Assembly: GCA_033239525.1 (NCBI GenBank)
Contig: BSYO01000003.1
Location: 3,404,001 to 3,468,000, forward strand
Direction of reading: 5' to 3'
Length of the DNA: 64,000 nucleotides
Source of the DNA: Nepenthes gracilis
Taxonomy: Eukaryota > Streptophyta > Magnoliopsida > Caryophyllales > Nepenthaceae
Below, piece after piece: positions 38,014 through 51,610 of the stretch (positions are counted from its first letter, which is position 1; the number at the start of each line of letters is the position of its first letter). Under the pieces are notes generated by a model, which worked only from the letters and a program-made list of their open reading frames with translations, was not told the origin of the DNA and made no database searches. A program made the translations under genes and the position numbers.

Positions 38014-41000
38014 GTAATATTATAATACATTTAAAAGTTTGGCCTAGAAAGGTGCACAATATTTCAAAATTGAAGTATTATTCTCTTATCTATTTAATTA
38101 ATTAGTAGCTACTATACTTGTCCTTTGTTTTTTCATTGGAAGCAGAGTGATATGTAATAAATTTCGACAATTAGGTAGTTGCAATTGATTTTAGACTTAG
38201 GGATGATTAATGAAACCTGATTAAATTAACTTATTGCCAATGCTATTATACATAGTTAACGTATAACATGCCGTATTTTATTTTAATAGTATTCTAAATT
38301 TTAATCTATCTATAATTATGTTTTTCTTATTTTATTCTCATATTTTATTTGAAATTCAAATTTTGTGAAAAAAATTATTAATATTTTTTTCAAAATTAAT
38401 CTTGACAGTCAGTATGGCAAAGAAAGAAAGTAAACTTCCAATTTTTTTAATACAATAAAATAATTTTTTTTCCCTGTGTAAAAAAAAAAATCACATTTAC
38501 AGAAATTAAAATATTTTAAGATACTTTTTGAAATAGAAAAATAAAACGGGCTTATATTATTACTTTCACTGAATATTAAATAATTTAATATCAATGTTGG
38601 GCTGATACAGGTGTAATCAAACTTGGGCTTAGCAATTCGAAAACCCACACTCATGAGCCCAACCAGCCTGCTTGAGCGTGGGGACAGCTCGCACGTTCGG
38701 CTCTTACACAAACTGATGACTCTAATGGTAGATATGATCAAAATTAAAAAAATATAAGTATTATTGATATTTTAGTTCTGTCTAATTGAAATATATAAAT
38801 AGTTCAGTCTATTAGATTTGAGATTTTATATGATGTAATTAAAATTTATAAAAATTATTTGATAATACGGTCAAAAAATTAAACCTGATTTGATTTTTTT
38901 TTCTTTTTGTCTAGGCAAGGTCAAATGTATAAATAATTGTTCATCATTGTCCGATTCTATTTATATTATTTTGCTAATAGTTTTTTAGATAAATATTAAG
39001 TAAAAAAATTCTCTAGAAATTGTACTTTTGTATAATTGATATATTTTTATATATAAATTATTCATTGAAAATATAATTAGATAATATTTAACTCTAAATA
39101 TTATATTTTTAAATATTTTATATTATTTTTGATATTTCATATACAAAAATAAAAAAAAATATCTGTCAAAGTCATTAATAAATTCATTCGAATAATATTT
39201 TAATTAATAAGAAATCCTTGATAAAAATATTTTATATTAGTAATTATTAAAAATAAGTTTACAACACAAATACAATACTTTCAGTACAAATAAAGGTTAT
39301 AATTTAAATTATTATATTGTATTATATTATGTTTAATATTTTGGTTGAGACATAATACACCCAAAAACTTAACCCAACTTGAATTATGAGTTTTGCATTT
39401 ATCTAACCACTTATTTAGATATAACAAAATTTAATAAATTCGTATTAGGTTATATCGTATTTTTAAAAATACTTTACGTAAGAACTGCTGATAATTTTAC
39501 ATCTTCAACAAAAATTCAGTGTGTGGCAAAAGCCTCGAAGTCGTGAGTGATTAAAAGTACTTCCTTTTGGACAAAAAAACAATTTTAGTAATAAAAACCT
39601 AAAAATTAATAATAATTATTATAATTGATAAATTTCTGAATTAAATGTAATATGGTTAAAGTTAGACAATCATATCCTGCTATATACCACCATTAATAGG
39701 GTTCACAATAAAAAAATAAAACATATTTTCAAACACTTTGTGTTGATAAATTTCCTGGCAACGTGTCATATTTTTAATCATCCGTTTCACATAATTAGGT
39801 TTCATTAAAATTGAGATATTATTTAAAAAAAAAAATCCGTAAGAGAATTCTCGAATTAGTAAAAGAGCTTCCAATAAAGACAATTTCATAACTTGAAGGC
39901 TAATCTGAAAAGTAAATTCTTTCACAGATGTTATATATTTTGTAAGAATGATCAGCTTAACTTTACTACATGGGATACAGATTGACTTTCTTAGTATATT
40001 TATTATTTATTTATTTAAAAATTATACAAATTTTTTTCTTTCGAGCTTAATTCTTTATATTTTTGTTTGTTAACAAAATTATACATTAGTTATATTTTTT
40101 TAAGTTTTTAACTATTTAATGGTTACCATATTCTGTATATCTGTTATAAAAGTGGGCCTAAATCCCGAATTTTCACATTCCACACTCGAGGACCACTGCA
40201 GCACTATGAAAGAGAAGGTCCACCCTTACCTTTAGGCCAATCCAAAAGGTCTCCAGCCTCAGAAAACCTCATTTAATACATTTTTGAGCATTTATTAAGG
40301 GCATAGGCCGACTTGAAATTTGGCATTTTCAAGTATATAGCAGTCGTTTTCAATTTAGGTACTGAAATAAAAAAATTATAATGTATTAAAAGTATGATAT
40401 TATATTAAATTATATTAATTATCAATTAAATCCAACACATTGACTTTAATAAAATTATTATATTTTTTTAAATAACTGATAATACTATACAGAGATACAA
40501 TACTTTGAAATTTTTTTTTTCAATAAATTTTCTGTAATCCCCTCCTTTAAATTTGTGGGGGAAATTTAAAAAAACAGTTAAAGCTATATAATCTATAGAA
40601 TTAATACATGACACTAAGATCTTAGCTTGGCCGTGGCTTTATAATAATTTGTGAATGGTCCAATAAGAAAATGTCCCTCTGCTCTTTACTAGCTAATGCT
40701 ACGAGTTATAGAACTAATGTTTAGGTAATGATACATTCATTATAGATTTACAAACAATATTTTTTTAATATTTAAATTATATTCTGAAATTTATTTTTTT
40801 AAATTTATTGTTAATTTCGTTTAGTTTCATTTAGTTATTTTGTATGTAAAATAAAGTTAAATTCACCATATTGATGCTAGAAATGTAAAAATTTTGAAAT
40901 CAGGGATAAATTGAGAATTTGTTCATGATAATTTGGAAATAATATTTTTCAAATAATGAAACTTGAAAATATAAATAAAAATAAATTACATAATTTTTCC

Positions 41001-44000
41001 TTGTGACAACAAATAAATCGCATGGGGTTGCATAACCCCTTGAGTATTGATTTTGTCGTCATTAATAGTATTTTTAGCATCATATATTTCTCAATAAGCA
41101 TATAAAAAGATAAAACATAATAATATTCATAAAATTATACCTATAAAATATTAAAAAAAAAGGTATTTTAGGTATCTTAAGAACATAAAATATAGACTAA
41201 ATAAATTAAATATTGAAATATAAATTAGTTATATTTAAAAAAATCACTACTAGCTGATAATTTTTATAATTTGTTAGATTTGCATGAGACTTTATATCAT
41301 TTACTCGAGTTATATATTTAATCTAGATCCACTCATCTTTTTAATTTCATTTAAAAAAATAATTTGTATAAAAATAATTCTTTTAGAAAAAAATATTATA
41401 AAGATTAGATCATTTAATTTAATTTAATTTAATTTTAAATTTAATAGATATCCTAAAAACAATTCTTTATCATTGGAAATTCTTTTTTATTATCATTTAA
41501 ATTTTTGCATACATTTTCTGTTATAATTTTTTAAGATATCAAATTTTCTTATCGATCAATATTTAGAATTAATATTTTAATATGTTAATATTATTATGAA
41601 AATAAATAATATTTTTGAAAAAATAATATTTGAGCAGCTTGAAACGTCGTCGGCAAAGTAACCGTGCAGGAACCGATAAGAGACGGCGCGGACAGATAGA
41701 ACTGACAGTCAACCGGCACGTAAACTGTAAGTCAAACTGTATCTGCAATTTTGGCATTATTTGGCGGTAAAAATTGCATCCAAACAAATATGAAATTTAA
41801 TAAGTTATTATATTATATTAGATTGAGCAATAAATATTAAAATACTTACATTAATTTCAAAAATTAAATGAAAATCTGAAAAATATATTTTTAATTAAAA
41901 ATCCGATTTCTTACAGTGGCCCCACAACAACTACTGAAACTGAAAGTGCCACGTCGGACTCAAGTAAATAAAACCTCGTATTTTTAAAAAATGTTAAATG
42001 TCCTATTATTTATGATTTTTTAAAATACTTTTTTATATGTAGACGAATTATTTCAATTTTTTATTTTTCCAATGAACCATTTAATATAAATGTAAAAAAT
42101 CAGTCATAAAGAGTTATAAAGAAATTATATTTTTCTTTTATTTGTTGAGTTCTTCCCAACTACCTGTTGAAATTATGGTAAAATACCAACACAAATTCGA
42201 ATAGGTTTGAATTCGGGTTCACGTAATAGGTGTTTTTTGGACAAATAATAATAATAATAATAATAAATAAATTAATAAATTAATTAAAAAAATAAACTAC
42301 GAATGTTGAAATTTTGGACGCAAAATCCCAATAGAAAATATTCACAATTTAAAATTTATAATTTAGAATTAATATTGTCCAACATTATCATCCATGCCAT
42401 TTTTCTAAATAAAGAGAATTATTCTCAATTTTTTTATTTGATACGCCATAAAAATTTGGCTTATTGAATAAATTAGATAGTTACCTTATACGATAATTTG
42501 ACTAAAAATGAGTCCGGTATTCGTTGTTCAAAATTTGAATCTTTCACACTGTAATAAAATAAATAAGAGGTAAGAGGAATACGATACTCACTTTTTAATA
42601 TTTTTTTCGATATTTAAATCAATAATATTTTTAAACGGAATAAAAAGATATAAAAAAAATGAGTGTGAGAAAACAAATAGATGGGGATTGAATATTTACA
42701 CATGGAGGAATATGTTCCTTAAAATGCGTTTGATTAAAAGAGTGACTTTGAAAGTAACACGCTCGTATGGAAGAGTGTTTTACTTTGTAATTAGTCTTTT
42801 TTCATCATTCTCTTATTTTGTGGGGGAGAGGTTATAAGGGGCCAACAATGCCTACGCCTCTTCAATTATGAGGGCCCTTATTTGTATCTATAATTGCTAG
42901 TTTCAATTAATGGTTCAACAGTATAATTTTTGATCGTTGAACTGATGCGGTAACTATTTAAAACTGTCCATTGATTATCCATTATTATTTTTTCAATTCT
43001 AGACAGATCAAGCCGTATATTTTGGACTAGCTACCACACCTTTTTTTTCATGGGTTCAAAGAGTTTTCTGTTAGATCATTATTATTTTGACCTTTCTTCA
43101 TTTTGTGCATCGGGTAGCCAACTCGTGTACTGCCGTACCTATCATAATTTATACTTTCATTGACAATTTTCCCACGTAGATGTGTTTTTCAAAATTAAAA
43201 AAATACAATATAAAGAGTATCACAATATATTAAGGTACTAATAAATTACTAAAAGGCATAAATAATATATATTTTAATTATAAATGAAATTGAGCATATA
43301 CTAAAAAATAATTATATCCCATTTGATAATTGATAGCATTCTAAAATAAAGCCATAATAATGATATATTATATAATCAAAAGCTAATTGACTTTCGCTCT
43401 TAAATTGCCGCTGACGTTCGCCCCTACAACCTCAACTCATACCCAAATAATAAAGGAAAACTATCACACCCCAAAAGTAATTTAAATCAAAGTAAAGGAT
43501 TATTTGATTAAGAATATGACTTATGTTAAATTTTAGGGTAACAATTTGAACCCAAATGAGGTCTCAATTACACCTCACTAGCGAACAATACACAAGTGTT
43601 AGATGACACTTATCCATGCACAAAGAACATAAATGCTTAATTTTAATAAAATAGATAACGTTTGATCTGTAAATAATAATCGTATATGTATTAATCAGTT
43701 TTGGTCAGGAAGGCTAATAGCCGCCTCATGTGACAGCCAATCTGTATAAGAGTCTTTTTATTTCGTTTATTTTTCAACTCTAATATGATAAGAGAGAAAA
43801 AAAAAAGAACAAATGATGATTTGTTAAAAAAAAAAATCTAGAAAATTCTAATAAAATTACTTATGGTAAATACATTTCAATCTTTCATCTTCTCCACTTG
43901 GCCACTAAATTTCAGAAATTTCTCTGCTCTTTGGTTAAAATTTGTGACTATTATTTCACACCACCATACACATAGTTACTTGTAGGTTCTTTGATAATTG

Positions 44001-44864
44001 GTTTACATGCAAGGCTACTTTCATCTCATTTTGTAAAATTTTAGAGAATTTTGTCAGAAATTTTGAGATTATCCTATGCAATTCTTCAATGTGTGATTTT
44101 GTTTAAGTTAATGAAAAGGCAGGTGAAAAAATAAATACTTCAAATGCTAGGAAAATCGAATTCACATTATGCTTAGATCTTGCATAAAATGCAAAAGAAT
44201 AAGATGCACAAACATACAATATACTTAATATATATAGATATAGATAGAAATATTTTTTTTAAAAATAGATATCATCAAAATAAATCTGAGAAAATATATT
44301 AGCGTATAATCTTAGTGATGAATAAAATTTTTGAAAATCAATTAATTTTCAAGTAAAACATTTCAAACATTTTCCTACCAATTAAAACAAAGCAATATGA
44401 AAGTTAACTAATAGCACGGGTCATATAAGTACTCCTTATGACTGTTAGGAACTCCTTGAATTTTTGCAAAGCAGTAAAATCAAATAACTTTCAGTCTTCT
44501 TATAAATCTTACTTTACTTACTAGTTAATCTCCACATATTACTAAATTCTAGTGTTTGTGCCATCAATACACCAATGAAGGTTTATAGCCTAACCAAGTG
44601 TTTAAACAATGGTAGAGAGAATTGGATGAGAAAACCACGATAGTTTAATCTAAGAGTGAAGGATTCAATTATCTCTTGTAATCAATCTTTTCTTCTTATA
44701 CAATAATAATCACAAGGTTTGCAGCTCAATCTGTATGTTTAGGTTTAAAGAAGATGAGTATTTATAAAATAGGTTAAAAATATGTCAATAAATATGTACC
44801 TAAAAACAACTAACATCTCAATACTCGTGCGCCATAAAATCATGCATCAAGTGCAAAACCTTTA

Positions 44865-45165
44865 GCGGGTACTGCACGTGCGTCACACGCACATAGCAGG
44901 TGCGGGTACTATAGACCAAGTGTGGCCATACGCAAAATAAACACTCCTCGAGCATGGGTATACTGGACCAAGTGTGCTCGTGTGCGGAGTAAATGTTCAT
45001 CAAGGGCAGGTATATTGGACCAAGTAAGCTCATACATAGAATAGACATTTATCAAATATAAGTATTCTAGACAAAATATACTCACATACAGTATTGGCAT
45101 GCATTAACGTGGGAGCATTGGACAAATTATGCTTCTACACAATATATGCCATTTAGCACGAATCT
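44865..45165. repeat. Minisatellite, about 53-bp units
   Basis: Diverged units begin near 44865 (short), 44902, 44956, 45009, 45061 and 45112. Recurrent core: GGTAT-type start, GGACCAAGT (or GACAAA), then a CTC-n-CATAC-type block and a CAT/GCA end. Because the unit is not always a multiple of three, the minus-strand open frames crossing it are by-products. Confidence 0.85.
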
Positions 45166-46294
45166 TTATTGATGCTTGAGTGTTCTTTGGATGACCTATT
45201 TTCTTAATCATAAAATATATCACTACAAAATATTCTTAATAAAACTAAACTTCTTCTGCGTGAGGAAGGTGAAATCAATTGACCAAAGGAATGGAAATCA
45301 ATGGGGGTCATACATCCAACCATCCCTCCATGAGAAATTATTCAGGGGTTGGTTCAGAATCAAGAACTCAGTCCGAGTAAGAGGCTAGCATCGATCTCCA
45401 TAACTCCGTCCTAGTAGGGGAAACCGGGTGGGTCTGTCAAGAGATGAAAAGAGATGAACCCATGAAGAGAACATGACTTGTAAAAATCAATTTGGTGGCA
45501 AAGTAAAATAAATCTCACTTCTACAATGAAATATTAGCGTTACATCGAGCCAGACAACCAGCTATCCATGAACATATTAACTCCTCATCAAGGCAAAACA
45601 GCATAGTTGATAGTATCAAGAAGCAGATCTCTGGTCTGCGTGCTACTGGTCATCAGCTATAGATATGAAACTCCACAGGATACTCTAAATCTAATCCAAA
45701 AAGAGTCAAAACAGGGCAAACAATCAGTTATTTAAAGAAAAAAAAATAGCATGCACTAAATTGCTATGTAATGGCCCCTTGAAAAGTACTGCTAATAGGA
45801 ACTCTTTAAACTTGGAGATAAATTATGGGTATTGCACTCTCAATTCAGCAGATGCTTAATCTGTACAAACACGTGCAATGCTATTGGGCTCTAAAGTCAT
45901 GTTAGGGCCTTCATACTTTTTATTCTCCATTGTACGGACAGATGATTTTATCTTAACAATTTAGATGACCATTAAAATATATTTGACCATCATAATTATA
46001 ATCATTCAGGTTGCAATCATTTTATTATAATAAAATCATCACTTTTGGGAATATGCAAGTGCTGTAACAGTTTCCTGGATTCTAAGGCACCAGTGGCAAA
46101 AGGGTCACATACAAACCACAAATACATGTCTATTTTCTTAACGTTTTCGTTTCTTTCAGCACAACCAACTGCACAAAAATGCAATTCATACTACATAACT
46201 ATTACAGCACAACCAATTGACTCTGCCAGCACGCGAAGCATCTTAAGTAGAAGAGGGACAAAAGAAAATATTTACATGCAAGCAAAATCAAGGA
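45166..46294. other. Downstream flank and 3' UTR region of the PIRL gene
   Basis: The part nearest 46294 should hold the 3' UTR of the minus-strand PIRL gene. No other coding region is recognised. The block 45260-45480 is less AT-rich but has no domain. Confidence 0.5.
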
Positions 46295-49200
46295 TCACAG
46301 CTGCTGGTCTAAATATGGATCCCTAAAGCCCTTCGAACCTCCCAGATATCCTGAAACAGTCTCAGAAACCCCAGAAACCATGTCATTCAACCACGACTTG
46401 CTCCATCCTAGCCACCCAGCCTGCAATTCCTTGTTCTCCGCAAGCACGCTCTTTCGCTGTTCCTCTTCTGTGATGTCATGCCACCTCTTAGCCATATATC
46501 CTCTGACAGCCTCGGCACCCTTTTTCGTGACCTCTAATGGAGGAATTATAAGCGGGTTCTCCTCCAAGTTAAGCTTTGTAAGGTTTTCGAGCCTGTAGAA
46601 TGCATCAGGAAGAAAGCGGATTTGGTTGTTGCTGAGATCTAGTTCTCTGAGGTTGGTGAGGTTACATATCGATTCAGGAAGCTCTGTTAAGTCACTGAAA
46701 TTACTGCTAGCATTAAGGACCTCGAGATTTGTCAATCTCCCGATACCACCGGGTAGTTGACAAAGTGCATTGAAATGCACATCCAGGTATTTCAGAGATT
46801 TTAACTCGCACAAAGATGTAGGCAGAAAGCGGAGCTTGTTCAAGTAGATGGAGAGCTTCCTAAGATTTGAAAGGCCATACCCCATATTCATAGGCAAGGA
46901 TGACAGGCCATTGAAGCTTGCATTCAACTCCTCCAAGGAACTGTAATGAATGGTGAAATGATATAATTATAAAATCAGCAATGGAATACAATACTAGATA
47001 GAGGGACAAAGAAATGCGAATATGAAACTGAGATGGTGGACAACCAGCAAGCAGCAATGCTTTCAGGAAGGGCATTAAGCTTGTTCCCCGATAAGTCTAA
47101 GACCTTTAATTTAAGCAACAATCCGATTGAATCTGGCATTGATGTCAAAAGATTGGATGAAACATCAAGCATTTCCAGTTTCCGCAATCCTGCTATTGAA
47201 TCAGGTAGAAGCTGTTTTACCAGAAAATAAAATAATCAATTAGACAGTGTGCCTCCAAACAAGTAGTGTGCAGCAGTGACCCTTCAGACACAATAGACGG
47301 CATGAAGGCCAAGCAATCATTATCTACTGCAATCAGTGTAGACAGAAAAATCACAGTCACACAAGAGAACCAAGAGAGAAATCAGGTGTGGCACGGCACG
47401 GTAGAGAGATGGTATCATCGATACAGCAGAATATCTCATTTGCTAAGAATATGTTGCATCTACGACCTGCAAGGAAGGGTTACTCTTATGTGTCATTGGC
47501 TAAGAATATGTTGCACCAACCTGTTAGGATGGGTTACTCATATGTGCCCCATCACCCATTGTACATAGATGCTTTCTGTTTTATGGTGTTGGCACTTGAT
47601 TCTCACTCAAGCACGAAATTGGCAACATGCTTATGCTTGATGCATGCTTGATGGGAACTCAAGCACGAGATTAGCAGTAGCACCATCAGGGCTTGAGTGA
47701 CAGACAGGCAGAAACATCACAGGCGATACATGCTCAAGTGGCATACTAGCATATCAGTAGCACAAGATTATCACGCAAGCACCATGGAAGTTTCCCAACT
47801 GTTTAAAACCCAAACACAAAAGCCAAGGCAAATAACATGCGCGTTTTTTAGAGTCGCACAAGAGACAGAAAGAAAAAGAACGATGAAGAGTTGGTGCTCT
47901 ATTCATACAATAGTTTGTGTTTTGATTTTTTGAAACCAGTCTTTAGTATGTCACTCACAATTCAGGGTAGACCACTTTCACCAATTTAGTTTTCTCATTT
48001 GATCTCTATTGTTTTGTTGGAACTTCGCTCCATCCGGAATTGAATATCCGACAGGTGAGCTGTATTAAGTTAGTGTAACCTAACTCATTATAAACGTCCG
48101 GTACATGCTCAAGCGGCATACTGGCATATCAGTAGCACAAGATTATCACTCAAGCAACATGGAAGTTTGCCAAAAGTTTAAAACCCACACACAAAAACTA
48201 CGGAAAATAACATGCACGTTTTTTAGAGTCGCACAAGAGAGAAAGAAATAAAAAAGAAAGATGAAGAGTTGGTGCTCCATTCGTACAAAAGTTTGTGTTT
48301 AGAATTTTTGAAACCAATCTTTAGTATGTCACTCACAATTTAAGGTAGATCACTTTCACCGATTTAGTTTTCTCATTTGATCCCTTTTGTTTTGTTGGAA
48401 CTACGCTTAACCGGAATTGTACATCCAACAGGAGAGCTGTATTAAGTTAGTGTAACCTAACTCATTATAAACATCCAGTGGTTTTTATCCTTACTTTTAA
48501 AAGGTGTTTTCTGCAGAAAAATTGCTAGCGTTTTGTGTGTGAGTGTAGTGGTATATTTACTCTATTTCTTAGTTTCCAGCTAGGCCCACTCCTGGAAGGG
48601 ATAATTTAAGTTGAGAGTTGGCAATATATCTCATCACAACCAATTTAAGAAAATGACACTGCCCATGTCTAGCACATATGCCTTTATTAGTATGAGCCAC
48701 AGACCTGAGAAGCCAAAAATACGGCTTGGACTAGGCAGGCCCCACGAATTCCTCTCTAAAGGATAATAACCTGCAGGTTCCAAATGATTTTTCTTGATGT
48801 GCGCCTTAACAGTTTCCAGGTTAGTGCATCAAAATTGCTGATTCCGCACAGTAAGAGTAAGGGTTTATTGATTTTGAGGCAATAGATAATATATGGGTCC
48901 TCGCATAATTAGAACTTCTTCTTTGCTCCAGAGGACATGTTGGACTGAACAGGATTTTGTATCACAGATTAACTTTTGCTTTACAGGAACATAAAATGAC
49001 CCTAAGAATTACTTCTAGTTAAGAGCTCCACTTTTCTAAGCAACTTATTTGAGAAGTTGAAGCATGAAATTGATAGAAGTTTTCCTTTTTTATTTCGCTA
49101 TTAGTAGTACGACATACTTAAAAGAACTTTACTTAAATAGCATTCTTGACAAAATCCCAGCCATATCCTACAACTCAGAGTCCAGATAAATAGATTGTGA

Positions 49201-50114
49201 ACTTGGACTAGGAGTACTGATCATGTTACCAAAGAAGACGAACACCACAGATTTCCTTCCGGGCTCTCGAAATGATTTTGAAGAATATGAGTACACTACA
49301 TAATCCATCTTTAACAGCTTCTTTGTGAGGGAGCGGAAGGAAGGGAAGAGATTCTAAAGGAGGGGAAGAAATAAGCTTTTTCGTTTGTTCAAATTTGAAG
49401 GATTGAATTTCAAGTACCAAAATTAAAATTAGTGAGCGTAGAATTGCTAACCTCGAGTTGATTGTTGGAAAGATTAAGCACTACAAGATCATGGAGCATC
49501 CCAAAAGCCTCAGGAACAAACCTCAGCTCCCTCCCTGGGAGCTCAACTCTCTCCACCGCTTCCCCTGCCGACGCCTTCCTCAATATCTCGACAACTTCCT
49601 CATTTGCCCCATCATCGCCGCCGTCCAACCCCAACTTCCGCACCGCCGTCCTATACACCGCTGCCAGCCTCTCCTCCGCTTCCCTCAACTTCTTCCCGTA
49701 CTCCTCGTGCATCTCTTCTAATCTCAACACCGCTGTGTATAACTGCATCTCCTTCTCCGCCTCTTCGCGGCGACGCAACTTCTGACCCTCCCCCCAATTA
49801 ACATCACCGTCCGATTGAACCGACCGCACGCTCTCCAAATCTTCAGCTAACTTAGACTCCATCTCTGCAATTCTGGATCTGGCTGCCTCGACGGCGGCTC
49901 GGCTCGGCCGATCGCCGAGGGGCTTGAGGAGCGAGTGTGCGTGAATTATGTCAGAGATAGAGTTGGTCATCGATTCAATTACTTGCGGGTGGGTGAGGTA
50001 GGGCATTTGACGGAATACATCAGGGTCCGACTGGGATTTGTTGTCGTTGAGGTTTGCTCTCTGCTGCGAAAGGATCAAGGAGAGAAGCGGGTAGGATTTT
50101 GGGTCTGGATCCAT
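46295..50114 (-). CDS. Plant intracellular Ras-group-related LRR protein (PIRL1/9-like)
   Basis: Three coding exons: 50114-49452, 47211-47045 and 46940-46295. GT-AG sites are seen at each join, and the total of 1476 bases gives 491 residues, close to the family's usual length. The N-terminus ([18 protein letters not shown]) and the charged, likely coiled-coil region (about residues 73-160) are typical of PIRLs. Ten LRRs of the LxxLPxxI type follow (about 189-430), then [13 protein letters not shown], the family's GVYW-type motif, and a C-terminus ending YLDQQL. PIRLs are plant relatives of SHOC2/SUR-8 scaffolds, thought to act inside the cell in signalling; Arabidopsis PIRL1 and PIRL9 are jointly needed for early pollen development. 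The closest fit is to PIRL9/PIRL1, but I cannot separate these two. The 2240-bp first intron is full of tandem repeats; the second is 104 bp. Confidence 0.93.
47442..47553. repeat. 57-bp tandem repeat, two units, in PIRL intron 1
   Basis: Both units (47442 and 47499) start GCTAAGAATATGTTGCA and end near GGGTTACTCnTATGTG. They lie within the first intron and are not coding. Confidence 0.85.
47727..48476. repeat. 375-bp tandem duplication in PIRL intron 1
   Basis: Copies begin at 47727 and 48102 with TACATGCTCAAG and share the whole unit, including GATTATCAC(G/T)CAAGCA, GAGTTGGTGCTC and TTAGTGTAACCTAACTCATTATAAAC near the end. Divergence is only a few percent by eye, so the duplication is recent compared with the rest of the intron. 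Confidence 0.93.
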
Positions 50115-51434
50115 TGCTGAGACAGAAATCAGCGTTCTGATTAACTTCCAGCAAGAGTAGATTTTTACCCGCTGCAGTGACGAGAGGGAGAGAAGAAAAA
50201 GCGACCAGAAGAACTGGGTAAACAAATTCAGACGCTAGAACATCAGGCGCAAGACCCAACTAATCAGTGGGCTCAGCTGGAGTTTTGTAATCTACTGGCC
50301 AGGGTTTATCCTTTTGCTGATATTTTGTATTTGTTTTGAATTATTATCACATTGAATTGGACTTATCAATAGCCAAATCGTCAACGGATTTTATCTCAAT
50401 AATTGATGCATTTCATTATGAAATTAAAAAAAGGTAAAATAAGAGTAAGTATAAAAATATAAAAAGTAGAAATTAATAGTAACATTTTTTATTTATAGAG
50501 TGAGGATTATAATAAAAAATTACAATGATTATAATATAATTAAAAGTTTAGAGAATATAAGAAGGTGAATAAATTTAAGTATAATTTTATAACCAAAAAT
50601 ATTTAAGTGAGAAAAACATTAAATATGATGAAGCAAATAACTATCTACGTTAATATTGAATTCATAACACTATTTTTGTTATTATAAATCCAATTAGCAT
50701 AAGAATTAATCTTGTTTACAGCCTAGTTTACCACCAATTCATTTTGAAGACGAAATAATCATACTATATATATATATCATGCATTAGCATTTTAAAAATA
50801 TTTTTTTTATATTAAAAATATATCATCCCATCAGGTATAATAAACCTGTTCTAACTTATTATATCAACATAATAAATACTTTATAAAGAGGTTATGCATG
50901 TTATATTTTATTACTTGTGTTGAATTCATATTTAATCTATTGACACAATTATTAACAGCATCATTTTCAGACTCACTTATTATACTACTTATATCTCAAG
51001 CACGGCACATCAATACAAATTAACACCGCCGTTAAGGCTTGTGTTCATATCCAGTAATCCCAGTGGAAAAATTTTACTTGACATGCCTTGAGTTACAGCA
51101 TATCAGACCACAAAGAACCAATGCCTGCCAAGAGCATAATTCAGCCATAAAAAGCCCTTTTAGTTATTCCAAACTACTGCCAAACCTTTAGCTCTTAGCT
51201 TTTGAGCAGAAACATAATGGGATTTATCAGAATATGCTTGACAGTGCATAAGCTTTTCACTTGGTCATAATCAAATATAAATTGTTGTCTGAAAAAGATT
51301 CCGGGGAGGGGGGATGTGTTGGATTTAGTCATTCTTTTGTGAATAACTCAACAAACGAACAAATTATTAAAAAATCGCTAAGAGCTTGTACAAAATTCAA
51401 AGTATTACAAACTAACTACACCAAATAATCAAAG
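50115..51434. other. PIRL promoter side and spacer
   Basis: Minus-strand upstream region of the PIRL gene. The frame stays open for 37 codons before the chosen ATG but begins with a hydrophobic run that is not family-like, so it is taken as leader. From about 50330 outward the sequence is AT-rich with no gene. Confidence 0.5.
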
Positions 51435-51566
51435 TGACCAATTTGCCGGAGTAGGCAAATGTGGAAATGACCATTTACCGGAGTGGGCAAATCTCAAAAA
51501 GACCGATTTGTCGAAATGGACAAATGTCAAATTGACCATTTGTTGGAGTGGGCAAATCTCAGAATA
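51435..51566. repeat. 33-bp minisatellite, 4 units
   Basis: Units begin near 51435, 51469, 51501 and 51534 with GACCnATTT and carry GGAGT(A/G)GGCAAAT or a variant. A shared motif, differing lengths (32-34) and base changes indicate an old array. Confidence 0.85.
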
Positions 51567-51610
51567 AAAAAATCGGAGTGTTTGCTGCTCTTGGGCCGAC
51601 CGGCCAGAAA

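Larger units (their letters stand above)
33521..44864. other. Long AT-rich gene desert
   Basis: About 11 kb of low-complexity AT-rich DNA with no supported gene. It contains small duplications (36440-36681 and 37576-38013), trinucleotide AAT/ATT arrays (37340-37359, 37476-37500, 42246-42268), and small GC-rich patches (38620-38710, 41640-41770). Some of it is probably old transposon debris that I cannot classify by eye. Confidence 0.55.

Noticed and set aside
41630..41790. GC-rich patch considered as a tRNA or small gene.
   Set aside because: No cloverleaf, no B-box and no open frame of note.
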